This document shows, piece after piece, positions 50,515-59,100 of a DNA stretch of 64,000 nt. Position 1 is the stretch's first letter, and each line of letters starts with the position of its first letter. Source of the DNA: Nostoc linckia FACHB-104 (lineage in GTDB: Bacteria > Cyanobacteriota > Cyanobacteriia > Cyanobacteriales > Nostocaceae); assembly GCF_014696615.1 (NCBI RefSeq), contig NZ_JACJQJ010000032.1, forward strand, positions 1 to 64,000, in the 5' to 3' direction. The position numbers and the translations under genes are program-made. A model generated the notes under the pieces. That model searched no databases and was not told the DNA's origin. It was given only the letters and a program-made list of their open reading frames with translations.

Positions 50515-53500
50515 CTAATCCCCAATCCCCCGATATGTGATTGTAAACGCTGCCCAATAATAGGGATGATTGTACAATTTTTGTTCTGGGGAAAGTTTAC
50601 TGCTTCTGTACATTTGTGTAGCTACATGAGTCCGGATTCTTAAATCTTCAGGATGGAGATTATTTAGTAAATCCTCATACCATTTTGTCAGGTCTCTGGC
50701 AGTTAGTTCCCTCAGCCAAGCTGTAACTTCAGCTAATGTATTGATTGCTGATTTATCTGGTTGTAGTCGTCGGTAAAATTCTAAAACTACTAGGTCATTA
50801 GCAACTGATTCTACAGTCCATAAAGTACTGACAACTTGCGATACGCCTACATTTAGAAAAGCATTGATTAAACTGACATATTCGCTAGTAATAGGATGAC
50901 TGTTATTAGTTGTAATTTCGCAAGCTGATAAGTTAACTAGGTTGTAGCTCACTAAAGATGGCTGACTAATTTCTGCTAAAGTGAGCTTATCTTCACCTGC
51001 TAGAACTAATTCTGATTTTTGCGGTTCACTTAAGTTGTTAATGATATGACCTGTAAAGTGAAAAATATGATAATTATCAATTAGCGCATTTTTGACGATG
51101 TGTTTGTCAGCTTGTATGCCTTGGATGCGGTAGGAATTGGGGAACAGGTGGTTAACAACTTCTGATTGCAGTTTGGCAAATTTTAAAGGGGGATAATCTG
51201 TACTTTGAGGATGTTCAACGCTGAGCAGTACTTGATTGTGTTTATTACCAATTGTTTCTGGTTTTATGGATACTCCGATTTGGACACTAGGCAAGTAGCT
51301 AATTGTGAAATTTGACTCTAAATTTGATAAATACTCTGATTGAGTAGGGATAGAAAATAGTGCATGAAGAGGCAATCTTTGTAAATCACGGTGGGGAATT
51401 AAAATTAGATGAGTAATTCCTTCTAGTTCCTGGATAATACTAGAAATATTCAGGATATCTTTTAGCTCTGATAGCCTTTGTTCCATATCCATTCGCCAGG
51501 AATGGTTGATTTGATTTTGTTTATCATCCGAAAGGCTACTATATTCTTGATATTGTTGATTCCAATCTTCTAGCCAATCTTCAAAGGCAATTAAACGTCT
51601 AACTCCTTCCGGTAGAGGTAATTCTTGTAAACGTGATGGTGTTTTTCCTAAGTTAAATACACCCGTATCTTGCATAGGTGTAAATATGAGGATGGGTGAA
51701 GGAGCTTGATCCTTAAGCACAAAGGTGTGCAGAGAAGCTGGGCTAATATGCCAGTAAATAATTGCTGTTTGAGGATTTAATAGCAGTTGAACTTCCGAAT
51801 AACTGATTGATGCAATTTCTTCTTGCCAACCATCAAGCTGCCAAGTTAAACAAGCATTTTTAGCTTGTTCGGCAATTTCCCAAGCTTCTACTAAATCACC
51901 ATACTCTACTGCTAAATCAACAATTAATTGCCGCAAGCCAGCAAATCTTAAAGCTAGCTGCTTTTTACTGTCATCGGTACGGGTGGAATCAGTGAGTAAT
52001 TCTTTTAATAAATCGGTACTGTATTGCAGTAAGTCTTGAGCTTGTGCTGTTTGTCCCAAACCGACAAGGGTTTTGATGAGGGATTGCAACACTTCCAAAT
52101 GCAACTGCGGAAAATCTTCGCTAGTCAGAGTTAATAGTGCTTGATTATACTCCGCTACAGCTTTTTGCCAAGGAGTGCGGCTAGCTGAATTTTTCTTACC
52201 GTAATCGTAATGAGTATTGGCGATCGCTAAATGCAATCTACCCCAACCTTCGGGGTGAGTGTCTGGGCGGACATATTTTAAGCCGGCTTCGTAGCTAGCT
52301 ACTTTACCCTCATAGCCAGTTTGCTTCAAGGCGGAATTGGTATCTGTAATTTTCGTGAATAAACCGGAAAGTGCATCAACATCCACTAAATTACCAGCAG
52401 CTGTTCCCCTCCCAATCCAAGCTTCCCAGTAATCTTGTTTAATTTGTAAAGCATTATCATAGGACGCGATCGCATCGGCATAGCGTCCTAAATAAAACAA
52501 GGCGACTGCTTGGTTATACCAGGCTAAATGGAATTCGGGGTTGATGGCGATCGCTTTATTGTAGGAGTCGATAGCTTCTTCGCTTCTACCCAAATTATCT
52601 AAAGCGACACCTCGGTTATACCAAGCTAAGTAGAAGTCGTTGTGAATGGAGAGGGCTTTATCCCAAGAGGCGATCGCTTCTGACCATTGCCTTAAATTAA
52701 ACAGGACTACGCCACGATCAATCCAGACTTCATAATAATCGGGGTCAATTTCTAAAGCTTTATCGTAAGAAGCGATCGCTTCTTCATGTTGCTCGTTGAT
52801 ACCTAGTGCTATGCCTCGGTAATACCAGTTTTCTGGGTCTTGTGGTTCCAAAGCTAAGGCTTGATCGTAACTTTCTATAGCTTCCCATAACAGCCCTAAC
52901 TTCATCAACGCTAAACCCCGACTAGCCCAAGCTTCCGAGAAATCGGGCTTAATGGCAATTACTCGCTCAAAGGAGATAATCGCATCATCAAATTGCCCTA
53001 ATTCTCCGAGAATTCCCCCCCGGTTATACCAAGCTTTGTAGTAATCGGGACGTAGTTCTATGGCTCTATCGTAGGATGCGATCGCTTCATTAAAATGTTC
53101 TAAATGAAACAATGTCAAACCCCGGTTGAACCAGTATTCATCCACATGGGGTTTCAGTTCTATGGCTGCATCATAAGAAGCGATCGCACCTAATAAATCG
53201 CCCGTTCTCGCTTGTTGCAACCCTTGATAAAACCATGCTTGCGCCCGATCAATTTGGGGCTGGGGTACAATTTGCGAACTTTGGCGTTGAATGGCTAGTT
53301 CCGAAGCCAGTTCTTGGACTAAAGAAGTACTTTGATCCAATCTGACTAACAACTCATCCAAAGCTTGAGCGACGTTAGGCTCTAAGTTTGCTAGGGATTT
53401 ATCCCATGTTGGTGCTTCGGAGATTTGGGCGGGTTGCTCCTCATCTGGGGGAACAAGGCTAGTATCTTCCTGTGGTGGCGTGGGGGTAGTTGCTTCTGGT

Positions 53501-54303
53501 TCTGGGGTTGCAATCTGTGGAGGTTCTTCCGGAAGCGGATTTAAGTCAGTAACTGGCGTTAAGATTTCCGGTTCTTCATCATCAGGCGGTTCTAAGAACA
53601 GATCGAATAAATTGGCGATCGCGTCATCTTCTGAAGGATTGAGGATAGCGGCTTTTGTAGCAGCATCTTCGCCGTCATATTCCCATAAAACTTCGCCAAT
53701 ATTGCCTGTCCATGCTTCTTCCACAGACATCATCTCTGGTATGGGAATTGTGGATTCGGTATCTTCCTCCTCATAATCCCATAATCGTTCGCCCAAGTTG
53801 CGGATCAATTCCTGTCCTGGAGTATTGTGAAAATTATCTTCAGGGGTAGTGCTTTCCATGCCCAGATGATGATCAAAATCATCAATTGCTTCATAACTAC
53901 TCGCGGAGTTACGCTTTAACAAAGTCAAACCAATGTCATAAGCAAGTTCTCCGATTCTGCCAACACCAAGTTCACCCAGTTGGATCATTCGCCCTGCTAT
54001 TTGCTGGTTTGGTGCCGGGGAATTTAACAATCTTTCACCAAAATTCAGCAACCAATCTATCCAGCGTTCATCAGAAATCCGATGTTCCATCCGTTGCAGG
54101 TACTTCAGCGCCCACTGACGGCCTCTGGCTTGATGCACACCTTCCAGCAGCTGGGTAAATAACAGTTCTAGATCCGCATTGGTAAGTTCCGGCGGTGACT
54201 TTGTCACCCCGTATCCCCTTGCGGTATTTCGAGAACCAGCTTTTTGATTACTAAAAGGAAGCTGGAACAAGTTTTTTAGCCATTCAATTAGACGCCTGAG
54301 CAT
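50515..54303 (-). CDS. TPR-CHAT protease-like protein
   Basis: A 1262-residue protein in three parts. Residues 1-135 form a basic, helical module shared with the upstream gene (MLRRLIEWLKNLF, LLEGVHQARGRQW, LGELGVGRIGELAYDIG). An acidic, Pro-rich linker follows to about 350. About ten 34-residue TPRs follow to about 650 (repeats such as AWYNRGVALDNLGRSEEAIDSYNKA), then a helical region. The C-terminus is a CHAT (caspase-like) domain with the catalytic His in HFTGHI and Cys in NLSACEITT; both are present. CHAT proteins are peptidases of the caspase fold, often in bacterial defence or cell-death modules. Substrate and trigger are unknown. It follows its short paralogue by 140 bases on the same strand. 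Confidence 0.87.
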   Translation of the reverse strand: MLRRLIEWLKNLFQLPFSNQKAGSRNTARGYGVTKSPPELTNADLELLFTQLLEGVHQARGRQWALKYLQRMEHRISDERWIDWLLNFGERLLNSPAPNQQIAGRMIQLGELGVGRIGELAYDIGLTLLKRNSASSYEAIDDFDHHLGMESTTPEDNFHNTPGQELIRNLGERLWDYEEEDTESTIPIPEMMSVEEAWTGNIGEVLWEYDGEDAATKAAILNPSEDDAIANLFDLFLEPPDDEEPEILTPVTDLNPLPEEPPQIATPEPEATTPTPPQEDTSLVPPDEEQPAQISEAPTWDKSLANLEPNVAQALDELLVRLDQSTSLVQELASELAIQRQSSQIVPQPQIDRAQAWFYQGLQQARTGDLLGAIASYDAAIELKPHVDEYWFNRGLTLFHLEHFNEAIASYDRAIELRPDYYKAWYNRGGILGELGQFDDAIISFERVIAIKPDFSEAWASRGLALMKLGLLWEAIESYDQALALEPQDPENWYYRGIALGINEQHEEAIASYDKALEIDPDYYEVWIDRGVVLFNLRQWSEAIASWDKALSIHNDFYLAWYNRGVALDNLGRSEEAIDSYNKAIAINPEFHLAWYNQAVALFYLGRYADAIASYDNALQIKQDYWEAWIGRGTAAGNLVDVDALSGLFTKITDTNSALKQTGYEGKVASYEAGLKYVRPDTHPEGWGRLHLAIANTHYDYGKKNSASRTPWQKAVAEYNQALLTLTSEDFPQLHLEVLQSLIKTLVGLGQTAQAQDLLQYSTDLLKELLTDSTRTDDSKKQLALRFAGLRQLIVDLAVEYGDLVEAWEIAEQAKNACLTWQLDGWQEEIASISYSEVQLLLNPQTAIIYWHISPASLHTFVLKDQAPSPILIFTPMQDTGVFNLGKTPSRLQELPLPEGVRRLIAFEDWLEDWNQQYQEYSSLSDDKQNQINHSWRMDMEQRLSELKDILNISSIIQELEGITHLILIPHRDLQRLPLHALFSIPTQSEYLSNLESNFTISYLPSVQIGVSIKPETIGNKHNQVLLSVEHPQSTDYPPLKFAKLQSEVVNHLFPNSYRIQGIQADKHIVKNALIDNYHIFHFTGHIINNLSEPQKSELVLAGEDKLTLAEISQPSLVSYNLVNLSACEITTNNSHPITSEYVSLINAFLNVGVSQVVSTLWTVESVANDLVVLEFYRRLQPDKSAINTLAEVTAWLRELTARDLTKWYEDLLNNLHPEDLRIRTHVATQMYRSSKLSPEQKLYNHPYYWAAFTITYRGIGD

Positions 54304-54443
54304 CTGTCACACTCTTGGATTTTTGTTTAACCTAGATTGTAGCCATCGTTGTGTTAAAAAGATCATGAATTACGTAAAAACTCATGAGTACAATTACAAA
54401 AACTTTATGATCCTCGGCGGTAACAATATTTTCATCTGAGTAT

Positions 54444-55151
54444 TCATGATTCTGTTGGTTCTGTAGCCCCTTGTTCTGTAGCTGCTTGATTAGCAGCATG
54501 GTATTGATTAATTAATTCTTGAATGATGACTTGTGGATCGGTCGTCTCCAGCCCCAGTTGTTGGGCAACTTGCTGGCATAAATTTTCATCTTGCTGCATC
54601 ATTACAAACAACTGTTCTAAAGTAACAGTTTCGTAGGCTTCTGTTGAATTATTTTCGGCTGTGGCTGTTGCAGTTGCTACAGAGTCGATTTCTGGGGGTG
54701 GTGAGGGGTTGGTAGCATCTGGCCCATCATATTCCCAAATTGGTTCACCTTGATTGCGTGTCAACAATTGCATTCCGATATCATAGGCAACTTCTCCTAC
54801 TTCACCAACGCCTAAATCACCCAACTGCACTAACCGCGCTGCTAATTCATTATTGGGTGTAGGTGCTGCTAGTAATCTTTCCCCCAAGCGTCGCAACCAC
54901 TCTACCCAACGTTCAGTAGGGATGCGATTTTCAATATTATGTAGCCACTTTTGTGCCCATGCTTGACCACGTGCTTGGTGTACTCCTTCCAACAATTCGT
55001 TGAACAGAAATTCTAAATCGGTATCGCTGAGTGTTGGTGGTGGTTGTTTGGGTACATCTGCACTCACTTGAAAGCGAGTTTTTTTACGCCCAAACAAGCC
55101 TTGAAACAAGTTTTTCAGCCATTGAATTAACCTCCTGAGCATTTGCTGCAT
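54444..55151 (-). CDS. Paralogue of the TPR-CHAT N-terminal module
   Basis: A 235-residue protein whose first 135 residues are clearly homologous to the N-terminus of the downstream TPR-CHAT protein: MLRRLIQWLKNLFQGLF, FLFNELLEGVHQARGQAW, RWVEWLRRLGERLL and LGDLGVGEVGEVAYDIGMQ. It then carries an acidic linker (PIWEYDGPDA, also seen in the long protein) and a C-terminal helical segment (LEQLFVMMQQDENLCQQVAQQLGLE) with no CHAT or TPR. It may be a partner or regulator binding through the shared module. No known domain name comes to mind. Confidence 0.75.
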   Translation of the reverse strand: MQQMLRRLIQWLKNLFQGLFGRKKTRFQVSADVPKQPPPTLSDTDLEFLFNELLEGVHQARGQAWAQKWLHNIENRIPTERWVEWLRRLGERLLAAPTPNNELAARLVQLGDLGVGEVGEVAYDIGMQLLTRNQGEPIWEYDGPDATNPSPPPEIDSVATATATAENNSTEAYETVTLEQLFVMMQQDENLCQQVAQQLGLETTDPQVIIQELINQYHAANQAATEQGATEPTES

Positions 55152-55674
55152 GATTGTATCTCCTCCCCTTGGTGCCGCAAAGTCCTAGATGACGGAATTA
55201 ATCGCCTCTTGATTCTGGACTTTTTTGAGTTTGATTACCCTAAGAATTGTAGCGATCGGTGTTTATTTAGTAACTGATTGACTGGGCAAAATGGAGCTAT
55301 GGGAAATAACTATAACCATCCACTTTGTAAATTAATTTGCAGTACTGATGGCGGACTAGGCTTACCTGGCCTGAATCCGTCATCATTTCAAACACCTACT
55401 AACGCACAGAGCTAAAAGCTATAAAGTACTTTTAGGTGTGATGACTTTTTTAAAGTAGCCCTATTTAGGCTAAACCTGGGTATCTATCGACTAAATTAAT
55501 ATTTTGTTCAGATTTCTTTAGCGTTTAGTTGATCGCACTGTACTATAGCGTTAATCTGCAAAACTTTCTATAACTCATCGTGAAACGCCAAAGTTCCATC
55601 CCAGAGCAAACTATGGTTCGGTTCTGGTAGTCTACAATAGTAAAATCTTCAACTCTACTGGGTGCTATCATCTT
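55152..55674. other. Intergenic region, no gene seen
   Basis: Spacer between the divergent 55151 gene and dnaX; promoters for both must lie here. No repeats or RNA recognised. Confidence 0.4.
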
Positions 55675-58600
55675 ATGTCTTACGAACCCCTGCACCATAA
55701 GTATCGCCCAAAGAGTTTTGCGGAATTAGTCGGACAAGAGGCGATCGCTACTACCCTCACAAATGCGATCAACTCAGCTAAAATCGCCCCCGCCTATTTG
55801 TTCACTGGCCCTAGAGGTACAGGCAAAACTTCCAGCGCGCGCATTCTTGCCAAATCCCTCAATTGTCTAGCAAGTGGTAAGCCTACCGCTCAACCTTGCG
55901 GTAAGTGTGATGTCTGTCAGGGAATTACTCAAGGCTACTCTTTGGATGTGATTGAAATCGACGCAGCCAGCAATACTGGTGTCGATAATATCCGAGAAAT
56001 TATTGAAAAAGCGCAGTTTGCTCCTGTGCAATGTCGCTACAAGGTGTACGTCATCGACGAATGTCTAACTGGGGATTCTTTAGTCTTAACTGATGAAGGA
56101 CTCTTCAGAATTGACGACCCTACTATTCAAGGCAAAAAAGTTTTAAGTTACAACGAATTATCAGGTAATTGGGAATTTAAGCCTGTTGTACGGTGGTTAG
56201 ACCAAGGAAAACGTCAAACTTTGGTTATTAAGACAACTCATGGAGAAATTAGATGTACTGGCAATCATTTGATTAGGACAGATCGAGGATGGATACCAGC
56301 AAGGGACGTAAAAGAAGGAGTGAAGATACTATCGCCTGTGAATGTGGATGTGGTAGCCTCATTTACAAATTTGGCACGGATGGACGCATCCGTCGATTTG
56401 CCTCAGGACACCAATTTAAAGGTAATACCTACGGGCAAAAATCCTATAACTTGCAATCTATTCTGGAACAAGCTAAGTTACTCCGTCCCTTCTGTCGGTG
56501 CGGTTGTGGAGAAAAACTCGATGTCCCCAACTTTTTACAAACAAAAGGTAGAGGAATTAAGAGCATACAATCTAACTGGGAAAGACATCCATTTAAAAAA
56601 GGACACGGAATTTGGGAAAAGCGCACAGAAAATTTCGTTTCCAGTGCAGAAGTTCTGCCAACAGAAAAACTTGGACTTATCTACGGAACATTACTTGGGG
56701 ATTGTTCCATCACTTATCCCAACAAATATAGTAGATTCCCGCGATTGGCTTGGACACACGCGGAAAATCAACAAGAATGGTCTAATTACAAAGCGTCTCG
56801 CCTTCCAGAACTGCGTCCAAAGCAGAGACTTACATCGAACAAAGGATACGGAAGCAGCTCAATTACCTGCAATACAGCTTGCCATCCCCAACTCCAAGAA
56901 ATTTTTGAGATCGTTAAACCAAATGGAGATGAAAAAATCGTCTCTATGTCGTGGCTTAATAGAATTTCTCCAGAAGGACTTGCTTGGTGGTACATGGATG
57001 ATGGCTCACTCAGCCTTAGCCCTCAAGGAAGCCCACAAATCCAGTTACATACAGAAGGATTTTCCGCCCAAGAAAATCAAATCATTGCCAGTTGGCTTAC
57101 AGCAATGGGATACCCAGCAGCAACAAAGTTTTACACCAGAAGTAGTACAGGTAAACAATATCACTACATCTGGATGGGTGCCGACACCAGTAGAAAATGG
57201 CTGGCCGCTATCCAGCAGTATTCCATCCCGACAATGGAATACAAGTTTGGCAACGGTAGAATCTGTCCACCTCGCTGGGGTTGAGCCAGTTTATGACATT
57301 GAAGTCGAAGATAATCACAACTTTGTGGCTAATGGGCTTTTAGTGCATAATTGCCATATGCTCAGTACCCAGGCATTCAATGCGTTATTAAAGACTCTCG
57401 AAGAGCCACCTAAACACGTGGTATTCGTCTTGGCAACAACCGACCCCCAGCGAGTATTGCCGACAATTATCTCTCGCTGTCAAAGGTTTGATTTTAGACG
57501 TATTAACTTAGAGGCGATGGTCAAGCATTTAAGTGCGATCGCCCAGAAAGAAAATATTAATATTTCTCTAGATGCTGTAACTTTAGTTGCCCAAATTGCT
57601 CAGGGGGGATTGCGAGATGCCGAAAGCCTCCTCGACCAATTAGCGCTCTTATCAGGTGAAGTTACGCCGGATAGAGTGTGGGATTTAGTTGGTTCAGTCA
57701 GCGAACGGGACTTAGTAATATTATTAAGTGCGATCGCTCAGGATAATGCCGAAGCAGTTTTAGATTGCACTCGTAAAATTTTGGATCGTGGTCGAGAACC
57801 ATTAACTATTCTGCAAAATCTCGCGGCTTCTTACCGTGATTTACTCATTGCCAAAACTGCACCCAAGCGTCAAGATTTAGTTGCTTGTACTCAGCAAACC
57901 TGGCAAGCATTAATTGCATTGGCTCAGGAGCTAAACACCAGTACAATTTTGGCGGGACAGAAAAATTTACGCGAAGCAGAAGTACAAATCAAAAACACTA
58001 CCCAACCGCGTTTGTGGTTAGAGGTGACATTGCTGGGATTGTTACCTAGTGCCAACATTCCAGTGCAAGTTGCTAGCGTAGCACCCAGTAGAGTCAGCAC
58101 AGCACTACCCAGTTATTCTCCCACATATCCCCCACCTTCATCTCCCCCCATTTCCCCAACACCACAGCCAGCAAATAACACCTCTGCTGCTCAAGCAGTT
58201 TCATTACCTCAACGAGAAAATATTCCTGTTCCTCAACAATCTAGTCAGGTATCATCACCACCAACAGCAAATATTTCTGTTCCTCAACCGAATATTCAGG
58301 AACCGCCATTAAGCGTACCTGTACAACCAGCATCTTCCGGTGCAGATGTTGCAGAAGTGATAGAAACAACACAGTCTGACTTAACTCAAATTTGGCAGCA
58401 AGTACTTGGTTGTTTATTAAATCCTGGTAGTCAGGCTTTATTCAAGCAACATGGGCAATTGTTAAGTATCAATGATGGTTTAGCTCAAGTAGGAATGCCA
58501 CCAGCGCTAGTAAAGTTTGCTCAACCAAAAACGGTGGAAGTTGAAGCGGCATTTGAGCGAGTTTACCAACAGAAGGTAAAAGTTACTTGGGTTTCCAACC

Positions 58601-59010
58601 AATCTAAGAATGGGGCGATGAATGGGGGTAGTATAGCTTCACCCAAAGATTCTACTCGTGTTCAGCAGCCACCTGCGCCCAGATACAGTAATCAAAACAC
58701 ACCAGTAGCGCCGATACCGCAACCAGAAACCCCGAAAGCGCCACCAGTGCCAGCATCACCACCAATACCAACACCAGCAAGAAACGAGCCAGCTACAACA
58801 GCTAGAGGTGGTGTCCAAACTTTGCCCCCACCAACCCCTACACCTGCACCACCCCCTAGCGAATGGGAAACGGATGAAGTGGCGATCGCAGCTCAGCGAT
58901 TAGCAGAATTCTTTCAAGGACAAATTATTCGCTTGTCAGACGATGCTTTAGATTTTGGCGGTGCTATGGCTGATTCTGGCTTAATGGATGAAGCGGATCT
59001 TGATGATTGA
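55675..59010 (+). CDS. dnaX: DNA polymerase III gamma/tau subunit with an intein
   Basis: DnaX is the clamp-loader ATPase of the replicative polymerase. The precursor is 1111 residues; removing a 430-residue intein leaves about 681. Before the intein: GPRGTGKT (Walker A, 45-52) and zinc ligands Cys64, Cys75, Cys78, Cys81. The intein interrupts the Walker B/DExH motif after YVIDE (129), and the mature protein resumes with CHMLSTQAFNALLKTLEEPP, then the sensor sequence ISRCQRFDF. The C-terminal third is a long Pro/Ser/Thr-rich tail, as in tau. ATG 55675 is followed directly by MSYEPLHHKYRPK. Without splicing the ATPase would be broken, so splicing is essential. Confidence 0.95.
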   Translation: MSYEPLHHKYRPKSFAELVGQEAIATTLTNAINSAKIAPAYLFTGPRGTGKTSSARILAKSLNCLASGKPTAQPCGKCDVCQGITQGYSLDVIEIDAASNTGVDNIREIIEKAQFAPVQCRYKVYVIDECLTGDSLVLTDEGLFRIDDPTIQGKKVLSYNELSGNWEFKPVVRWLDQGKRQTLVIKTTHGEIRCTGNHLIRTDRGWIPARDVKEGVKILSPVNVDVVASFTNLARMDASVDLPQDTNLKVIPTGKNPITCNLFWNKLSYSVPSVGAVVEKNSMSPTFYKQKVEELRAYNLTGKDIHLKKDTEFGKSAQKISFPVQKFCQQKNLDLSTEHYLGIVPSLIPTNIVDSRDWLGHTRKINKNGLITKRLAFQNCVQSRDLHRTKDTEAAQLPAIQLAIPNSKKFLRSLNQMEMKKSSLCRGLIEFLQKDLLGGTWMMAHSALALKEAHKSSYIQKDFPPKKIKSLPVGLQQWDTQQQQSFTPEVVQVNNITTSGWVPTPVENGWPLSSSIPSRQWNTSLATVESVHLAGVEPVYDIEVEDNHNFVANGLLVHNCHMLSTQAFNALLKTLEEPPKHVVFVLATTDPQRVLPTIISRCQRFDFRRINLEAMVKHLSAIAQKENINISLDAVTLVAQIAQGGLRDAESLLDQLALLSGEVTPDRVWDLVGSVSERDLVILLSAIAQDNAEAVLDCTRKILDRGREPLTILQNLAASYRDLLIAKTAPKRQDLVACTQQTWQALIALAQELNTSTILAGQKNLREAEVQIKNTTQPRLWLEVTLLGLLPSANIPVQVASVAPSRVSTALPSYSPTYPPPSSPPISPTPQPANNTSAAQAVSLPQRENIPVPQQSSQVSSPPTANISVPQPNIQEPPLSVPVQPASSGADVAEVIETTQSDLTQIWQQVLGCLLNPGSQALFKQHGQLLSINDGLAQVGMPPALVKFAQPKTVEVEAAFERVYQQKVKVTWVSNQSKNGAMNGGSIASPKDSTRVQQPPAPRYSNQNTPVAPIPQPETPKAPPVPASPPIPTPARNEPATTARGGVQTLPPPTPTPAPPPSEWETDEVAIAAQRLAEFFQGQIIRLSDDALDFGGAMADSGLMDEADLDD
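56062..57351 (+). other. DnaX intein (in the dnaX frame)
   Basis: 430 codons in the dnaX frame. Block A starts with Cys1 (CLTGDSLVLTDEG). Block B is GEIRCTGNHLIRT with the conserved Thr and His. Block F/G is VEPVYDIEVEDNHNFVANGLLVHN, ending in His-Asn before extein Cys+1 (57352-57354). All splicing residues are present, so it should be self-splicing. Between about 56345 and 57250 the dnaX frame stays open, but the protein it reads is not an endonuclease; the endonuclease lies in another frame. The insertion point matches the site known from the Synechocystis DnaX intein, as far as I recall. Confidence 0.93.
56289..57284 (+). CDS. LAGLIDADG homing endonuclease nested in the intein, other frame
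   Basis: A 331-codon frame from ATG to TGA lies wholly inside the intein, shifted by two (equal to minus one) relative to dnaX. Its product is a LAGLIDADG endonuclease: motif 1 EKLGLIYGTLLGDCSI (Asp138), motif 2 EGLAWWYMDDGSL (Asp237/238), plus the in-between pattern of these enzymes. Ahead of it are two similar Cys-rich units: CECGCG (17-22) with SGH (39-41), and CRCGCG (69-74) with KGH (104-106), like the metal-binding units seen before many phage and intron nucleases. A weak AGGA site lies about 10 bases before ATG 56289. Such enzymes cut intein-less alleles so that the intein is copied. Confidence 0.88.
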   Translation: MDTSKGRKRRSEDTIACECGCGSLIYKFGTDGRIRRFASGHQFKGNTYGQKSYNLQSILEQAKLLRPFCRCGCGEKLDVPNFLQTKGRGIKSIQSNWERHPFKKGHGIWEKRTENFVSSAEVLPTEKLGLIYGTLLGDCSITYPNKYSRFPRLAWTHAENQQEWSNYKASRLPELRPKQRLTSNKGYGSSSITCNTACHPQLQEIFEIVKPNGDEKIVSMSWLNRISPEGLAWWYMDDGSLSLSPQGSPQIQLHTEGFSAQENQIIASWLTAMGYPAATKFYTRSSTGKQYHYIWMGADTSRKWLAAIQQYSIPTMEYKFGNGRICPPRWG

Positions 59011-59100
59011 GGAAGAAAGAGCGCAGAGGAAGCAGAGGGAGCAGAGGGAGAGGAGAGAAATTACACATAACCAATGCCCCATGCTCCATGCCCCATTTTC

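Noticed and set aside
50515-54303. Type III-E CRISPR protease (TPR-CHAT of Craspase)
   Set aside because: No Cas effector, repeat array or other cas gene lies in the window; only the broad domain plan is shared.
56281-56345. Programmed minus-one frameshift joining the endonuclease to the intein
   Set aside because: No canonical slippery heptamer was seen in this stretch, and the nested frame has its own ATG; a separate start is the simpler reading.
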